Below are positions 63,405 through 63,738 of a stretch of DNA of 63,738 bases, piece after piece. Origin of the DNA: Burkholderia sp. LMG 13014 (GTDB lineage Bacteria; Pseudomonadota; Gammaproteobacteria; Burkholderiales; Burkholderiaceae); assembly GCF_905232215.1 (NCBI RefSeq), contig NZ_CAJNKE010000003.1:1-63738 (forward strand), given 5' to 3'. The notes under the pieces were generated by a model. That model searched no databases. It had not been told where the DNA came from and saw only the letters and a program-made list of their open reading frames with translations. Position 1 is the first letter of the stretch; the number at the start of each line of letters is the position of its first letter. The position numbers and the translations under genes are program-made.

Positions 63405-63738
63405 TCAGAGATTCCGCACGCCGGCGGCGGCAGACGCATCGCAGATCGCGACGACATAGCGCGCGGCCTGCGACGCCGGATTGCTGAAAATCAGCGGCTG
63501 GTCGAGCCGCATGGCCAGACAGTCGCCTTCGTGAAGTTCGTGAAGCGCGTCGCCGAACGTGACGTCGACGCGGCCGCTGACGACCCACACCTGCTGATGC
63601 AGCGCGCTTTCGCGCCCGCCGCTGTCGTACGCGACGCGCGACCCGGGCGGGAAATCCACCTCGACGAGCTGGATCGGCGACGGCCAGCCAGCCGGGGAGA
63701 GGTTGCGGCGCACATAGCCGGACGCCGGATCTCGCCAT
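63405..63738 (-). CDS. Cupin-domain regulator, C-terminal part (5' end outside window)
   Basis: The frame is open to the right edge. The visible 110 residues are DPASGYVRRNLSPAGWPSPIQLVEVDFPPGSRVAYDSGG and onward to the stop, a cupin sensor with VWVVSGRVDVTFGDALHELHEGDCLAMRLDQPLIFSNPA. This is the C-terminal half of XRE-family regulators with a cupin domain, usually about 190 residues with an N-terminal helix-turn-helix, which would be outside the window. It probably controls the GNAT gene. Confidence 0.82.
   Translation of the reverse strand, partial: WRDPASGYVRRNLSPAGWPSPIQLVEVDFPPGSRVAYDSGGRESALHQQVWVVSGRVDVTFGDALHELHEGDCLAMRLDQPLIFSNPASQAARYVVAICDASAAAGVRNL

Overview
The window is most of an integrative and conjugative element (ICE) of the clc/PAGI-2/PFGI-1 class, running in from the left edge and ending at about 60695, followed by about 3 kb of host chromosome. 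Three things support this: the near-complete set of PFL_46xx/47xx-type conjugation genes in family order; a maintenance/regulation block at the right end (alpA, parA, parB, topB, ssb); and, at 60678-60695, an 18-bp copy of a tRNA-Gly 3' end (GTCTCGTTTCCCGCTCCA), the attachment core I recall for ICEclc. The intact tRNA-Gly and the integrase gene are expected left of the window. GC content is high throughout. The host is a GC-rich beta- or gammaproteobacterium, plausibly Xanthomonadaceae or Burkholderiales; the sequence alone does not decide which.

Layout. 1-9411 (+ strand): cargo. It holds a DUF3422 protein (cut by the window edge), S-formylglutathione hydrolase, type II NADH dehydrogenase, a RarA-like ATPase, an NhaA antiporter fused to a DsbA-like domain, and a short UvrA2-type ABC ATPase. 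This reads as a stress/formaldehyde-tolerance cassette. 9492-33496 (mostly - strand): MobH relaxase, a RES-type toxin-antitoxin pair on the + strand, then the mating-pair-formation and coupling genes (TraG-N, TraU-like, DsbA-like, TraC/VirB4-like, TraK/TraB-like, TraD, PilL and others). 33644-47433 (- strand): small, mostly uncharacterised ICE genes around a SNF2-type helicase, an N6-adenine methyltransferase, and DUF3275, DUF3577 and DUF3085 proteins. 47676-59908 (- strand): orphan C5-methyltransferase, topB, ssb, DUF3158, TIGR03761, STY4528-like, DUF2857, parB, a HicA-like small protein, parA, alpA and a conserved unknown. 60094-60695: ICE right end with an outward promoter and the att core. 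60696-63738: host DNA with tRNA-Cys, a DUF1835 protein, a decayed tRNA-Cys copy, a GNAT acetyltransferase and the end of a cupin-type regulator.

How it works together. The alpA-parA-parB-DUF2857 operon is expected to control and maintain the element. The relaxase nicks oriT, topB and ssb assist processing, TraD couples the DNA to the F/SXT-like type IV system, and the methyltransferases probably protect incoming DNA. The cargo gives the host tolerance to aldehyde, ionic and DNA stress.

The most interesting unexplained signal is a family of five dispersed elements on the - strand. Each carries three or four consecutive hairpins whose stems covary between copies. Each sits about 70-120 nt upstream of a start codon, usually just past the terminator of the gene before. 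They look like a structured 5'-UTR RNA that may co-regulate five ICE genes. Second are three copies of a 23-bp palindrome (core CTATCCCC-N-GGGGATAG) in the replication/maintenance block, and a series of gene-leader hairpins through the small-gene region.
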